DNA of 64,000 nucleotides from NCBI RefSeq assembly GCF_022397915.1, contig NZ_JAKEUO010000024.1:1-64000 (forward strand), read 5' to 3'. Under the pieces are notes generated by a model. That model worked only from the letters and a program-made list of their open reading frames with translations. It did not search any database and was not told the origin of the DNA. The DNA comes from Vibrio sp. Isolate34. GTDB taxonomy: Bacteria > Pseudomonadota > Gammaproteobacteria > Enterobacterales > Vibrionaceae. The stretch's first letter is position 1, and every line of letters starts with the position of its first letter. The translations under genes and the position numbers were made by a program. Below are positions 55,228 to 64,000 of the stretch, one piece after another.

Positions 55228-56597
55228 TGGGTGAGTTACCGAAAGGTTGGGCTGAAGTTTCTATTGATGACATTACCTCCGATGTCAGCTATGGGGTAAC
55301 TGCTAAATCAGATCCGTTCGAGGGCGATTTACAGCTACTAAGAATTACGGACATTCAAGATAACAGAGTGGACTGGTCATCAGTTCCGTACTGTAAGTAT
55401 GAATCTAAATATGAGTCATCTCGTCTCAAAGATAACGATATTGTTGTTGCTAGGACGGGAGCTACTGTAGGTAAATCTTTTCTAATAGAACACGCCGTAG
55501 AAGATTCTGTTTATGCATCTTACTTAATTAGATTGAGACTAACCAAAGGCACTTTGCCAAAATATTTGGCTAAGTTTCTGCATACACCTTCGTACTGGCA
55601 ACAGATATCTGAACAAAAAGCTGGTATAGGGCAACCAAACGTCAATGGTACTAAGCTCAAGACATTAAAAATGCCACTTGCCCCACTAGCCGAACAAAAA
55701 CGCATTGTTGAAAAGCTCAATGAGGTATTGGCACAGGTCGACACCATCAAAGCCCGCCTAGATGGCATCCCAGATTTGCTAAAACGCTTCCGCCAATCGG
55801 TACTCGCTTCTGCGGTGTCGGGTAAGTTGACGGAAGAGTGGCGTGGGGGGCAAAGTCTGAAGCCATGGGTAACGCTTAACTTAAATGAGGTAACAAGCCA
55901 TGTGGTAGATTGCCCCCATTCAACGCCTAAATGGTCTGATGAAGGGCGTTATTGTGTTCGCACAACGGCATTTAACCCGTTTTACTTAGATCTTTCAGAA
56001 CAAGGTTATGTAAATGATGAGGTGTTTGCACAACGAACTTCTCGTTTGAAGCCTGAATCTGAAGATATTTTATATAGCAGGGAAGGCACCGTGGGTATCG
56101 CATGCCAAATCCCTAAAGGTGTTGAACTCTGTCTTGGACAAAGAATGGTTGTGATTAGAACTAACGAAAAAGTTGCATCTAAATTTTTAACAATCGTTCT
56201 TAACTCAGACCATATTCTTCGAATAGTTAGAGAGTTAACTATCGGCAGCACAGCTCCAAGAGTCAACATGAAGGTTATTCGTGAGTATCCAATTCCGGTC
56301 CCTGATGTTACTGAACAAAAAGAAATCGTTCGCCTAGTCGACCAATATTTCGCGTTCGCTGACACCATTGAAGCGCAAGTGAAAAAAGCGCAGGCGAGGG
56401 TAGATAACTTAACCCAAAGCATTTTGGCAAAAGCCTTCCGTGGTGAGCTGGTGGCGCAAGACCCAACCGACGAACCCGCCGACAAACTGTTAGAGCGCAT
56501 CGCCGTAGCTCGTACCGAGGCTGAAGCCTTAGCCAAGGCGGCTAAAAAAGCTGACGCGGCAAGAAGGAAAGCTGAAAAGGCCGAAGAGAAAGCCTAG
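55227..56597 (+). CDS. hsdS: Type I specificity subunit HsdS
   Basis: A 456-residue subunit with two target-recognition domains (about 1-150 and 210-370), separated by conserved helices of the type LAEQKRIVEKLNEVLAQVDT and EQKEIVRLVDQYFAFADTIE. The domains are separate in sequence, so the target should be bipartite. The C-terminus is a long Ala/Lys-rich helix (AKAAKKADAARRKAEKAEEK). The start overlaps the hsdM stop by one base. The recognition sequence cannot be read from the protein. Confidence 0.93.
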   Translation: MGELPKGWAEVSIDDITSDVSYGVTAKSDPFEGDLQLLRITDIQDNRVDWSSVPYCKYESKYESSRLKDNDIVVARTGATVGKSFLIEHAVEDSVYASYLIRLRLTKGTLPKYLAKFLHTPSYWQQISEQKAGIGQPNVNGTKLKTLKMPLAPLAEQKRIVEKLNEVLAQVDTIKARLDGIPDLLKRFRQSVLASAVSGKLTEEWRGGQSLKPWVTLNLNEVTSHVVDCPHSTPKWSDEGRYCVRTTAFNPFYLDLSEQGYVNDEVFAQRTSRLKPESEDILYSREGTVGIACQIPKGVELCLGQRMVVIRTNEKVASKFLTIVLNSDHILRIVRELTIGSTAPRVNMKVIREYPIPVPDVTEQKEIVRLVDQYFAFADTIEAQVKKAQARVDNLTQSILAKAFRGELVAQDPTDEPADKLLERIAVARTEAEALAKAAKKADAARRKAEKAEEKA

Positions 56598-56632
56598 TCA
56601 CGTCACTTTTCGTTACTTAAGCCGCTAGAAAA

Positions 56633-56663
56633 ATGGCTAAGGCAGGTTCACTGCCTTAGCCAT
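56633..56663 (+). terminator. Hairpin after hsdS
   Basis: ATGGCTAAGGCAG and CTGCCTTAGCCAT form a perfect 13-bp stem with a 5-base loop. No T run follows, so it may be Rho-assisted or serve as a stabilising 3' end. Confidence 0.55.
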
Positions 56664-56754
56664 GCTGCATATGGTTGTAATAACGATTATTCCAAAACTT
56701 AGATACCGATTATTTATACTTAATTCTGTCGTTTATTGAATTCGGAAATAATGA

Positions 56755-57102
56755 ATGAAAAAAGTATTACTCACCGCCCTAATCGCTCTGTTCAGCACGT
56801 TAGTTTTTGCAGAAGACCCAACAGAGTCGCGCATTACTGGGGCAGACAATTCCGCTATTAATGCTATGGCCGCTCTTATTGGTTTAACCTCCGTTTGCGA
56901 AGAAAGAGGCCTATACGTGACTGAGTTTATGATCGAGGGGCTATTGGATCATGGCGAACAAGAATATGGCCGCTTCCTCTACTCTGAATTTTTCTCTGCC
57001 AAGGTGGAAAGCTGGGAGCAATCGGCACGCAATCAACAAAATATCAGCAATGAATGTTTGGACTTTGCAACTCAGTTCAATACAGGATTCAACAAAAAAT
57101 AG
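56755..57102 (+). CDS. Small secreted protein of unknown function
   Basis: A 115-residue protein with a clear Sec signal (MKKVLLTALIALFSTLVFA, then EDPTES). The mature part of about 95 residues is helical and acidic, with two cysteines (TSVCEERGLY and ISNECLDFA) that could form a disulfide. I recognise no family. It lies between hsdS and druH, on the same strand but with gaps of more than 150 bases on both sides, so it is probably its own unit. Its place in a defence island may be incidental. Confidence 0.6.
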   Translation: MKKVLLTALIALFSTLVFAEDPTESRITGADNSAINAMAALIGLTSVCEERGLYVTEFMIEGLLDHGEQEYGRFLYSEFFSAKVESWEQSARNQQNISNECLDFATQFNTGFNKK

Positions 57103-57290
57103 GGAAGTGACGTTAAGTTGTTTCAATACTAGTGTCACACTCTCTATATGCAAATCAAACAACCTCTGCTTTTGTAAGCTTACTAACCGTTTAGTTAGGC
57201 CGAAATCAGGTAGGATTTTGGACTAACTTGGTATTTTTTATACAAAGAATTGTTATTAATACGACCGATTATAGGTAGCGTACCTTTAGC

Positions 57291-60200
57291 ATGAACTTTG
57301 TTTCTATAGGTAGCACTATGACAGCACCCGACCACGCCCGTTTTTCATCAAGCCATTCATCAAGCCCTTCATCAAATAAAGGCACGCTCTCTTTAAAAAG
57401 AGCGCCATCGATTGGCCGTTGGCTCACTGATTTTAAATCCCAGAGAATCAACAGTTTAGCCAAGTTAAACTCAAGTGATGGTTTGTACCAATACCACATG
57501 ACAGGGCAAGAGTATTTATCGCTTAAGGCGCTGCTAAAAAGCAGCACTCACTTTGCGGTTAAAAATACATTTTCGAACGAGTGGTGTGGTGCGTTTGTGC
57601 TGTATGGTGCGGAGTGGTTCCGCCGTGAATATACCCGTGATTGGAGCTGGCAGCCAATTTTTGAAAGCTTGGGTTTTGAGCTTACACCTGCACAGGTGAG
57701 TAACGTGGTTACTAAGGGCGTGACGGTTTATTGGAAAAAACCATTGGCTCGCTTTAGTGAAAACCATAATGACTATGTCGGCTCTGTATTCCGCCAAGGT
57801 GGCTTACCGTCAAACCTACTCTCTTTAGAGATTCATTCCCACCAATCTAACCATTATCAACAAGCTTTTTTTGCTATTTTTGAGCGCTTTCATGAAGCAA
57901 GGGCTTTTGGTCAACGCGCCGTCGATAGCTTGATTCGTTCAAGAATCACCAGTTTCCCTGAAACATTGCAAACCGACACGACCGTCACACTCATCGCCAA
58001 CATGGCGGACAAGCTGGATGCGTTGGTGTATCAGTTTGAATTAGACAGCCAAGCAAACCCAGCGCACTATTTGGATGCGCAGTTTCCACGTTGGCGTGAG
58101 AGCTTTCCACTGCCATTGGAAGATGAAACCGGATCGGCATTTTTGAGCCAACTGCTATCAACGGCATCAAAAGAGGTGAGCAAAGTTGCTCGTGTTCGAA
58201 AACAGCTACAGTGCCACCACTTTGCGTCTTTTGCGAACCAAGCCATCTATTCACGAATTAGTTTACCTCATCAATGTCATTTCGATATCGCAAAAGAATC
58301 TGTGATATCAAGTCGTGTCGACCTTGCTGTGTACGAAGGGGACAACCAGATAGCATCGTTAGGAACAGGTTTTGCTCAGTTTTCTGATGTAAGCGCTAGT
58401 GAACCTGATGTTAACGAGCTAGGACACGGTATGAGTGTTCGCATCCGTAACCCTATAGTTGAGATTCGTCGTAACAACCCAAGCAGTGAACTGTACATTG
58501 TTGCCATGCAAGCGGGTTGCCGATTAGGTGAAATTCGTTTATCAGATAGCTCTGTTGATGTCGGGGAGTCACCGTTAACGTTAGTCGAGAGTGGGGAAAA
58601 GTGGGCGATACTGAGTCAATCGACGTTTACCACAAACAAGTCGAATCTAGCGGTGACCTTGCCTGAGGGAGCAACAATAACCTCAGTCTATGGTCAGTTA
58701 AAGCAATCTGAATTTACCTTTGGTTCTTTGCTAGTACACCAGTTTGAAGGCCAGTGTGAGGTAGTTTCTGGAGGCTCAGAGCGATATGTTCTTACGTCTA
58801 GCTCTAACGATTTTGATGCCGGAGACTACACCTTAAGAGGCGAACAGCTAAAATACAAAACGGTTCCTGCACTGGTATTTAAGGGGGTTCCATCGGTTGT
58901 CGAAAATAGAAAGCTTGAAAGCAGCCGCTCTAATAACAAAGAATTTAGCGATCTATGCGGTGAATCATCAGTCGAGGTATTTCTTAATAACGCCTCATTA
59001 AACGCTATGAGTTTAGGTGAGTGCTACGGTCGCCAATTATTGACCGCTAAAGATAACGCAGGGTTAGTACAGCTGAAAAAACGCATAGGTATTTTACCTA
59101 AAGATTTTGATATCGAAATTCAAAATGGCAATAAACCAAATGAAGGGTTTATCCGATTACATACCACATCACCTTGTACTTGTAAGTTACTGAGTGAAAG
59201 CATTGAGCTAGTATCAATGAGCAGTAAAAACGGCGCAAAAGAGCTTCATATAATGGCTGCGGGTAAACCACCAGCAAAAATTAAACTAGAAGTTCGAGCA
59301 AGCCTACTTTCTAAGCCCATTACCATTGAAGTGCCTTTCCCCGCAAGAGGGGCCGTTGCGTACAGTAAATCAGGTAGAACCTTAGCACCAAGATTAGCGG
59401 TTGATGAACTATTGGGCAGCCGACTGTTTTTGTTCTCAACACACGGAATACCAGCCACTTTTCAATTGGAAGCGGTGTTAAGTGCTAAAGGGCGCAGGAT
59501 TGTAAATCGACAGCTCTCTCCTTATTTTCGGTGGAACTACAAAGTAACAAACCAACCGATTGAAGTGAGCTTATATAGCATCAAAAGTGCGATATTAGAG
59601 CTGCTCTCAATGACGGAATCATTAGACAGTGAAGTTGAACTTCGAGTGACTGGACCTGGGCGAACGTTGAGTTATGTCGTTAGCCACTTTTCGACTAATT
59701 TAGAGCATGATCGCAGTGAAAATACGGTTGGGATTCGCTCAACCGTTGTGACTGATGCTAGCCAAGTAAAACCAGTGCTGATGTCGCTCTCTAACCCTGA
59801 ACAAAAGGTATTGCCTTTAGTCAGCCGAAATAGTGAAGGCGTAGAAACAGGAGAATTTGATTTACCTGATTTTCTTTTATCTGATCCAGACAAGCAGGGG
59901 CCTTGGTTAGTGATACCGAGTGAATCGGCTGATGATACGCGAAATGTTGCGTTCCGCGCTAAGTTTTTTGCAGGCAAACCAAACGTGCGAGAGGGTGAGG
60001 TCACCACTCTTCAAAAAGCTTCTCAGCTATTCCACCCACGCTTTGAGCCGAATGTGATTGGTGATGTGATCACACTGATGGCGAACGATTGGACGCACAG
60101 TGGTTGGGCTTATCTTGATGCCACGAACAAAAACTATGGCTACTTGCCGATGTCGACCTTTGAGGTATGGCGTCATTTAGTTCGCGATTATCGTGCCCTT

Positions 60201-60818
60201 GCTGTCGCACTGTTCCGTTTGGAGTTTAATCAGAAGTGGGTATCGCAACTAGAGTGCGAGTTACCGTTATTGTGGGAGCAGATTTCGATAGCAGATTGGC
60301 AGCATGCGATCTCACTGTCTAAATCGACACTGACTGCAGTTGGCATTGACGCTTCTATGGTTGAACAGTTGGTTAAGCAGCAAGTAGATAAGCTTGGCGA
60401 TGTCGTTCCCATTTTAAATGATGCTTCAATTAAAGAGCTACTGCTCACGGGCAAAGTAAACAATATTCCTGCGCCAATCACTCAAATTATGTTGCAAGGG
60501 TGGTATCAAGATCTCTTGCATACCCACAGCGAAGACGATGAGTGGCCAACGGAGTTGGGTCAACAGCTTAGTATGTGGTGCCAAAACTTAAAACTGCTTC
60601 CTTTTGATTTTAAACCCAATACAGGGTTTCAATCAGGCGTGGTTTATTGGCCTATTTTTGCAGCAGCGATTGCTTGTGGAAAAGTGCCCAAAGAGCTTTT
60701 AGAGCATTTCTCTGTGGAAGCCGTGTTTCATCTTCGAAAGTTACGCGACTTTGACCGTGACTGGTTTGAGCCAGTATACCGTTTGTTTGTCACTATTTTT
60801 TGTAATCTCGCTAAATAA
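57291..60818 (+). CDS. druH: Druantia type III protein DruH
   Basis: A 1175-residue cytosolic protein of the kind found immediately before druE in Druantia type III systems; DruH and DruE are the only two genes of that type. The N-terminal 30 residues are Ser-rich and disordered. A helical domain with WCGAFVLYGAEWFRREYTRD (about residues 98-118) looks characteristic of the family, and the long middle region is beta-rich. No catalytic motif is visible, and the biochemical role is unknown. ATG 57318, nine codons downstream, has a better AGGT site and may be the true start. It is followed by druE after nine bases. Confidence 0.75.
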   Translation: MNFVSIGSTMTAPDHARFSSSHSSSPSSNKGTLSLKRAPSIGRWLTDFKSQRINSLAKLNSSDGLYQYHMTGQEYLSLKALLKSSTHFAVKNTFSNEWCGAFVLYGAEWFRREYTRDWSWQPIFESLGFELTPAQVSNVVTKGVTVYWKKPLARFSENHNDYVGSVFRQGGLPSNLLSLEIHSHQSNHYQQAFFAIFERFHEARAFGQRAVDSLIRSRITSFPETLQTDTTVTLIANMADKLDALVYQFELDSQANPAHYLDAQFPRWRESFPLPLEDETGSAFLSQLLSTASKEVSKVARVRKQLQCHHFASFANQAIYSRISLPHQCHFDIAKESVISSRVDLAVYEGDNQIASLGTGFAQFSDVSASEPDVNELGHGMSVRIRNPIVEIRRNNPSSELYIVAMQAGCRLGEIRLSDSSVDVGESPLTLVESGEKWAILSQSTFTTNKSNLAVTLPEGATITSVYGQLKQSEFTFGSLLVHQFEGQCEVVSGGSERYVLTSSSNDFDAGDYTLRGEQLKYKTVPALVFKGVPSVVENRKLESSRSNNKEFSDLCGESSVEVFLNNASLNAMSLGECYGRQLLTAKDNAGLVQLKKRIGILPKDFDIEIQNGNKPNEGFIRLHTTSPCTCKLLSESIELVSMSSKNGAKELHIMAAGKPPAKIKLEVRASLLSKPITIEVPFPARGAVAYSKSGRTLAPRLAVDELLGSRLFLFSTHGIPATFQLEAVLSAKGRRIVNRQLSPYFRWNYKVTNQPIEVSLYSIKSAILELLSMTESLDSEVELRVTGPGRTLSYVVSHFSTNLEHDRSENTVGIRSTVVTDASQVKPVLMSLSNPEQKVLPLVSRNSEGVETGEFDLPDFLLSDPDKQGPWLVIPSESADDTRNVAFRAKFFAGKPNVREGEVTTLQKASQLFHPRFEPNVIGDVITLMANDWTHSGWAYLDATNKNYGYLPMSTFEVWRHLVRDYRALAVALFRLEFNQKWVSQLECELPLLWEQISIADWQHAISLSKSTLTAVGIDASMVEQLVKQQVDKLGDVVPILNDASIKELLLTGKVNNIPAPITQIMLQGWYQDLLHTHSEDDEWPTELGQQLSMWCQNLKLLPFDFKPNTGFQSGVVYWPIFAAAIACGKVPKELLEHFSVEAVFHLRKLRDFDRDWFEPVYRLFVTIFCNLAK

Positions 60819-60827
60819 GGATCTGTT

Positions 60828-63800
60828 ATGACGCGTTATTTTACTGATTTGGTAGAGCAGTCTATCTCACGAGCTAAAGAATCTACCCTCAGTGTTTTAG
60901 GTATTACCGATCCTATTTTACGTAATCATTTAAGTGAGGTTATGTCTTCAGAGTGCGGGCAAGAGAACGCGTTTCTTGCGCCACCATTGTTTGAACACAC
61001 GTTCGGTTGGGAATATGCGACACCAAAAGTCAAAGACCTAGAAGGAAGCTTATTGTCAAAAGCGGTCATCAACGCTCTGGATGATAAATCCAATGATCGC
61101 TACCGTTTTGAGTCTGGTTTCAACCCTTTCAAGCACCAACTAAAAGCTTGGCAAACGTTGCTTGATGAAAAGCCACACTCCGCGATTGTGACATCAGGCA
61201 CGGGCTCGGGTAAAACCGAGTGTTTTATGGTGCCAGTACTTGAAGATTTGTACCGAGAACAGCAACGAACGCAAGCTCCGTTAGTGGGGGTAAGAGCGCT
61301 GTTTCTTTATCCTTTAAATGCCCTGATTAACTCTCAACAAGAACGTTTAGATGCCTGGACGAAGCACTTCGGTAACAGCATTCGCTATTGTCTGTATAAC
61401 GGCAATACAGAGAACAGCGAAAATAAGATGCGTAAAGCCCAAGGTGAAAGGCCCAATGAGGTACTATCGCGAGAGCTAATGCGTAAGGAACCGGCACCGA
61501 TTCTCGTAACGAATGGAACGATGCTTGAGTACATGCTAGTGAGGCAAATTGATGCGCCAATCATTGAACGGTCAAGACAAGAAAAGTCGTTACGTTGGAT
61601 AGTGCTTGATGAAGCGCACACCTACGTAGGTTCACAAGCTGCAGAGTTGTCACTTCAACTTCGCCGAGTATTACAAGCATTTGGTGTGGAAGCTAAAAAC
61701 GTCCGATTTGTCGCCACGTCAGCAACGATTGCCGATGCTAACGCGAATGATCAGCTTCAAGAGTATTTATCAAAACTCGCGGATGTACCGAAAGAGCAGA
61801 TTAAGGTGATTGGTGGTCGCCGTGTGATCCCAGAGCTTGATTTTGTTGAGTCGGAATCTATGTCTCTCACTGAAATAGAGGCTATCGAACCCGATGGAGA
61901 AGAGGCTAAAAAGCGTGATCCAGACGTTTCGGATGCACGTTATTCTGCACTTCAAAGCTGTACTTTCGCCCATGCGCTTCGTGATGTGATTGTGAAAAGC
62001 GAGACGCCTTTAACATTAATAGAAATCAATAAGAAAACGGCTCAGAAGTTGGGCAATCCCACAATTAGTCAGCACGAATTATTATGTTGGTTAGATTTGC
62101 TTACAGGGACAAAAAAAGACGCGAAGTCTGAAGCCTTCTTAAAGCTTCGAGCACACTTTTTTCAGCGTATGACCAATGGCTTGTGGTCTTGTGTTGATAG
62201 TAACTGTAGCTGCAAAACAGGTACGGAGCTGGAAAAAGGCTGGCCATTTGGTTATGTGTATTCAGTACAGAGACAAAAGTGTGATTGTGGTGCACCAATA
62301 TTAGAACTGAGCTTTTGCCTAGAGTGTAATGAACCTCACCTGATGGGCTTGGATAAGAAAGGTAAATTACTTCAGTGGAATGGCAGTGCGGGGGATGAGT
62401 TCTCTCTTCAGCAAGACTTTTCTGAAGAAAATGATATTGAGATTCAGCAGCTTGATGATAGCGCGCGCTTCCCGGAAATGTTTGGCTCTAAGCAAGACGA
62501 AGAGGGCTTTTATAGCGCTATAAATATCAGCAAAGAAGGGGTTATCGGCTCGGTGGAGCCTGGCTATTCTCTGATGTTTGACGTTGCTAAACAGCAATCG
62601 TGTTGTGGTTGTAATTTTGAAGGCTACAACCAAGGTTCTCCATTTCGTCGAGCGATGTTAGGCGCCCCATTTTATATTGCCAACGTTGTTCCTACCTTGT
62701 TGGAGTTCTGCCCAGATATTTCTACCTCTGGTGCTGAGGGGCCACAGTCACTGCCGGCACGAGGTCGACGCCTAATCACGTTTACTGATAGTAGGCAGGG
62801 TACTGCACGTTTATCAGTTCGTATGCAGCAAGAGGCGGAGCGCTCTAAACTACGTGGCTCTGTGGTTGAGGTATTACGTGAAAAACAGCTCGATCAACCC
62901 GTAAGCAATGATCAACCCGCGGAAGGCGTTTCGGCAGAAGCTATGTTAGCGCAAGCTGCTAGTTTAAGAGCCATGGGTATGAACGACATGGCGGATCAAC
63001 TGGAAGAAAAAGCCCAAGCCCTTAACAGTGGTGGAGCTGAGCTTAAACTCGTGGAAATTCCTTGGGATGAAATGGTAACCGAACTCGCCAAAATGAATGA
63101 TTTTAATGGGGCGATGTTCCAATACAACCAGTATCTTTCTCCTGAAATATTTAAGACATTTGATGGCAGTACCAAACTTGCCGATATGCTGCTTTTTAGA
63201 GAGTTTTCTCGTCGACCTAAAAGACAAAATAACTCTGAAACTCAGGGTATGGTTAAAGTAAGTTATGACGGATTAGATAAAATAAAAAGTAGCCCTGCAC
63301 ATTGGGAAGACTACGGTTATACGCTTAAGGATTGGTTGGATTTTGTCAAAGTCTCTTTGGACTTTTTTGTTCGAGAGAACAATTACTTGCGTCTAGAGGA
63401 AGGCGGTTGGCTTAAGTGGGTGGGGAGCCGTTTTGCTTCGAAAGCGTTGCGCAATCCAGATTCAGATGAAGCCAATGAAGGCCGTGTGAAAAAATGGCCG
63501 CAGATCCGCAGTGCCAATCATAATCGTTTAGTGAAACTTCTTACCGCGACATCGACGATTGATGCAAACTCTACACAGGGCCGAGACATTATTAACGCTT
63601 GGCTCACCGCTGTATGGCGTGATTTAACGATTAATGCGCGTATTTTGTCGGCGGATAACAACCGATTTGCTCTGGATCGTAAAAAATTCACTTTCTCGTT
63701 CATCGATAAAGTGTTTGTTTGCCCCGTTACCAACAAGTTAATCGATACGACGTTCAAAGGTCTTTCTCCGTACTTGCCTCGTAAATTAGAAGACATTAGT

Positions 63801-64000
63801 AAGTACCAATGTATTGAGGTTGATTTCCCATGTGTGTGGGAAGTCGATGCCAAGCAATTTGATTTCCAAAAAGGTTTAAAACATATTCGTAGCACGGTAG
63901 CGGATGATCCAAAGGTCCAGTATTTACGTGAACACAATTTGTGGACGGATATTAATGACCGAGCAATAGAAGGCGGCCTGTATTATCGAACGGCTGAACA
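60828..64000 (+). CDS. druE: Druantia helicase DruE (partial, runs off the right edge)
   Basis: The first 1057 codons of a large superfamily 2 helicase; the frame is open to the end of the window. AAGG precedes the ATG nine bases after druH. Walker A is VTSGTGSGKTECFM (about residue 125), the DEAH box is WIVLDEAHTYVG (about 260), and motif III is FVATSATIA. A Cys-rich zinc-binding insert (CVDSNCSCK, CDCGAP, FCLECNEP) follows at about 450-505. The stretch FTDSRQGTARLSVRMQQE is a hallmark of DruE/DUF1998-type helicases. Full proteins are around 1800-2000 residues, so the C-terminal helicase lobe and DUF1998 domain should lie beyond the edge. Confidence 0.82.
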   Translation, partial: MTRYFTDLVEQSISRAKESTLSVLGITDPILRNHLSEVMSSECGQENAFLAPPLFEHTFGWEYATPKVKDLEGSLLSKAVINALDDKSNDRYRFESGFNPFKHQLKAWQTLLDEKPHSAIVTSGTGSGKTECFMVPVLEDLYREQQRTQAPLVGVRALFLYPLNALINSQQERLDAWTKHFGNSIRYCLYNGNTENSENKMRKAQGERPNEVLSRELMRKEPAPILVTNGTMLEYMLVRQIDAPIIERSRQEKSLRWIVLDEAHTYVGSQAAELSLQLRRVLQAFGVEAKNVRFVATSATIADANANDQLQEYLSKLADVPKEQIKVIGGRRVIPELDFVESESMSLTEIEAIEPDGEEAKKRDPDVSDARYSALQSCTFAHALRDVIVKSETPLTLIEINKKTAQKLGNPTISQHELLCWLDLLTGTKKDAKSEAFLKLRAHFFQRMTNGLWSCVDSNCSCKTGTELEKGWPFGYVYSVQRQKCDCGAPILELSFCLECNEPHLMGLDKKGKLLQWNGSAGDEFSLQQDFSEENDIEIQQLDDSARFPEMFGSKQDEEGFYSAINISKEGVIGSVEPGYSLMFDVAKQQSCCGCNFEGYNQGSPFRRAMLGAPFYIANVVPTLLEFCPDISTSGAEGPQSLPARGRRLITFTDSRQGTARLSVRMQQEAERSKLRGSVVEVLREKQLDQPVSNDQPAEGVSAEAMLAQAASLRAMGMNDMADQLEEKAQALNSGGAELKLVEIPWDEMVTELAKMNDFNGAMFQYNQYLSPEIFKTFDGSTKLADMLLFREFSRRPKRQNNSETQGMVKVSYDGLDKIKSSPAHWEDYGYTLKDWLDFVKVSLDFFVRENNYLRLEEGGWLKWVGSRFASKALRNPDSDEANEGRVKKWPQIRSANHNRLVKLLTATSTIDANSTQGRDIINAWLTAVWRDLTINARILSADNNRFALDRKKFTFSFIDKVFVCPVTNKLIDTTFKGLSPYLPRKLEDISKYQCIEVDFPCVWEVDAKQFDFQKGLKHIRSTVADDPKVQYLREHNLWTDINDRAIEGGLYYRTAE

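Noticed and set aside
57291..64000. DISARM (drmA/drmB) instead of Druantia
   Set aside because: There is no DISARM-type methylase or phospholipase D gene here, and the order of a large unknown protein followed by this helicase fits DruH-DruE better.
1..64000. tRNA, rRNA or riboswitch genes
   Set aside because: No cloverleaf-like, ribosomal or recognisable riboswitch sequence was noticed on either strand; a covariance-model search was not possible here.

Overview
The window looks like a piece of a Vibrio genome, most likely chromosome II of a marine, Splendidus-like species. This is inferred from gene content and order. A PHA synthase, napFDABC and narQP lie together, as I recall them on chromosome II of V. 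cholerae. The remnant lipase gene followed by a FadL gene also resembles the volA/fadL pair. No database search was run.

Left third (1-18.3 kb): an IS5-family element cut by the window edge has destroyed the 5' part of phaC. A complete periplasmic nitrate reductase operon (napF-D-A-B-C plus a 45-residue membrane protein) is read leftwards. It diverges from the nitrate sensor/regulator pair narQ-narP, with NarP-like and FNR-like sites in the shared intergenic region. A DcuC-type anaerobic dicarboxylate carrier follows. Next is a decayed stretch: a VolA-like lipase with two in-frame stops and a FadL-like porin frameshifted in a G8 run. An RND efflux pair whose adaptor lacks an obvious start codon follows.

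Middle (18.3-35.6 kb): a 5'-truncated 2OG-Fe(II) oxygenase, a PL7 alginate lyase lipoprotein, a DUF481-like barrel and an unknown protein. Then comes a self-contained mannosylglycerate catabolic locus: a GntR/UTRA regulator divergent from a PTS IIABC, a GH38 mannosidase, glycerate kinase and mannose-6-phosphate isomerase. Together these convert imported mannosylglycerate to fructose-6-P and phosphoglycerate. Housekeeping genes end the section: ABM monooxygenase, acyl desaturase with two operator-like boxes, GNAT, GGDEF and the YlqF GTPase.

Right part (35.6 kb to the end): a defence island. It opens with three TGGGGTAYCA repeats and a ribbon-helix-helix gene. Fourteen tightly packed, co-oriented genes (35.9-53.4 kb) include envelope-facing proteins (a ClpP-fold lipoprotein and two coiled-coil membrane proteins with VE/VEK repeats), two separate ZorA/ZorB motor pairs, an HNH nuclease, an EH-signature ZorC-like protein with a Sel1-like segment, a CARF protein of the NE0113 type, and finally hsdR. 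A terminator separates hsdR from hsdM-hsdS. A Druantia type III pair (druH, druE) follows, with druE running off the right edge.

The most unusual object is the double-motor Zorya-like operon. It mixes type I (ZorC-like) and type II (HNH) parts, has no ZorD helicase, and adds five upstream genes and a CARF gene that are not part of the Zorya systems I know.
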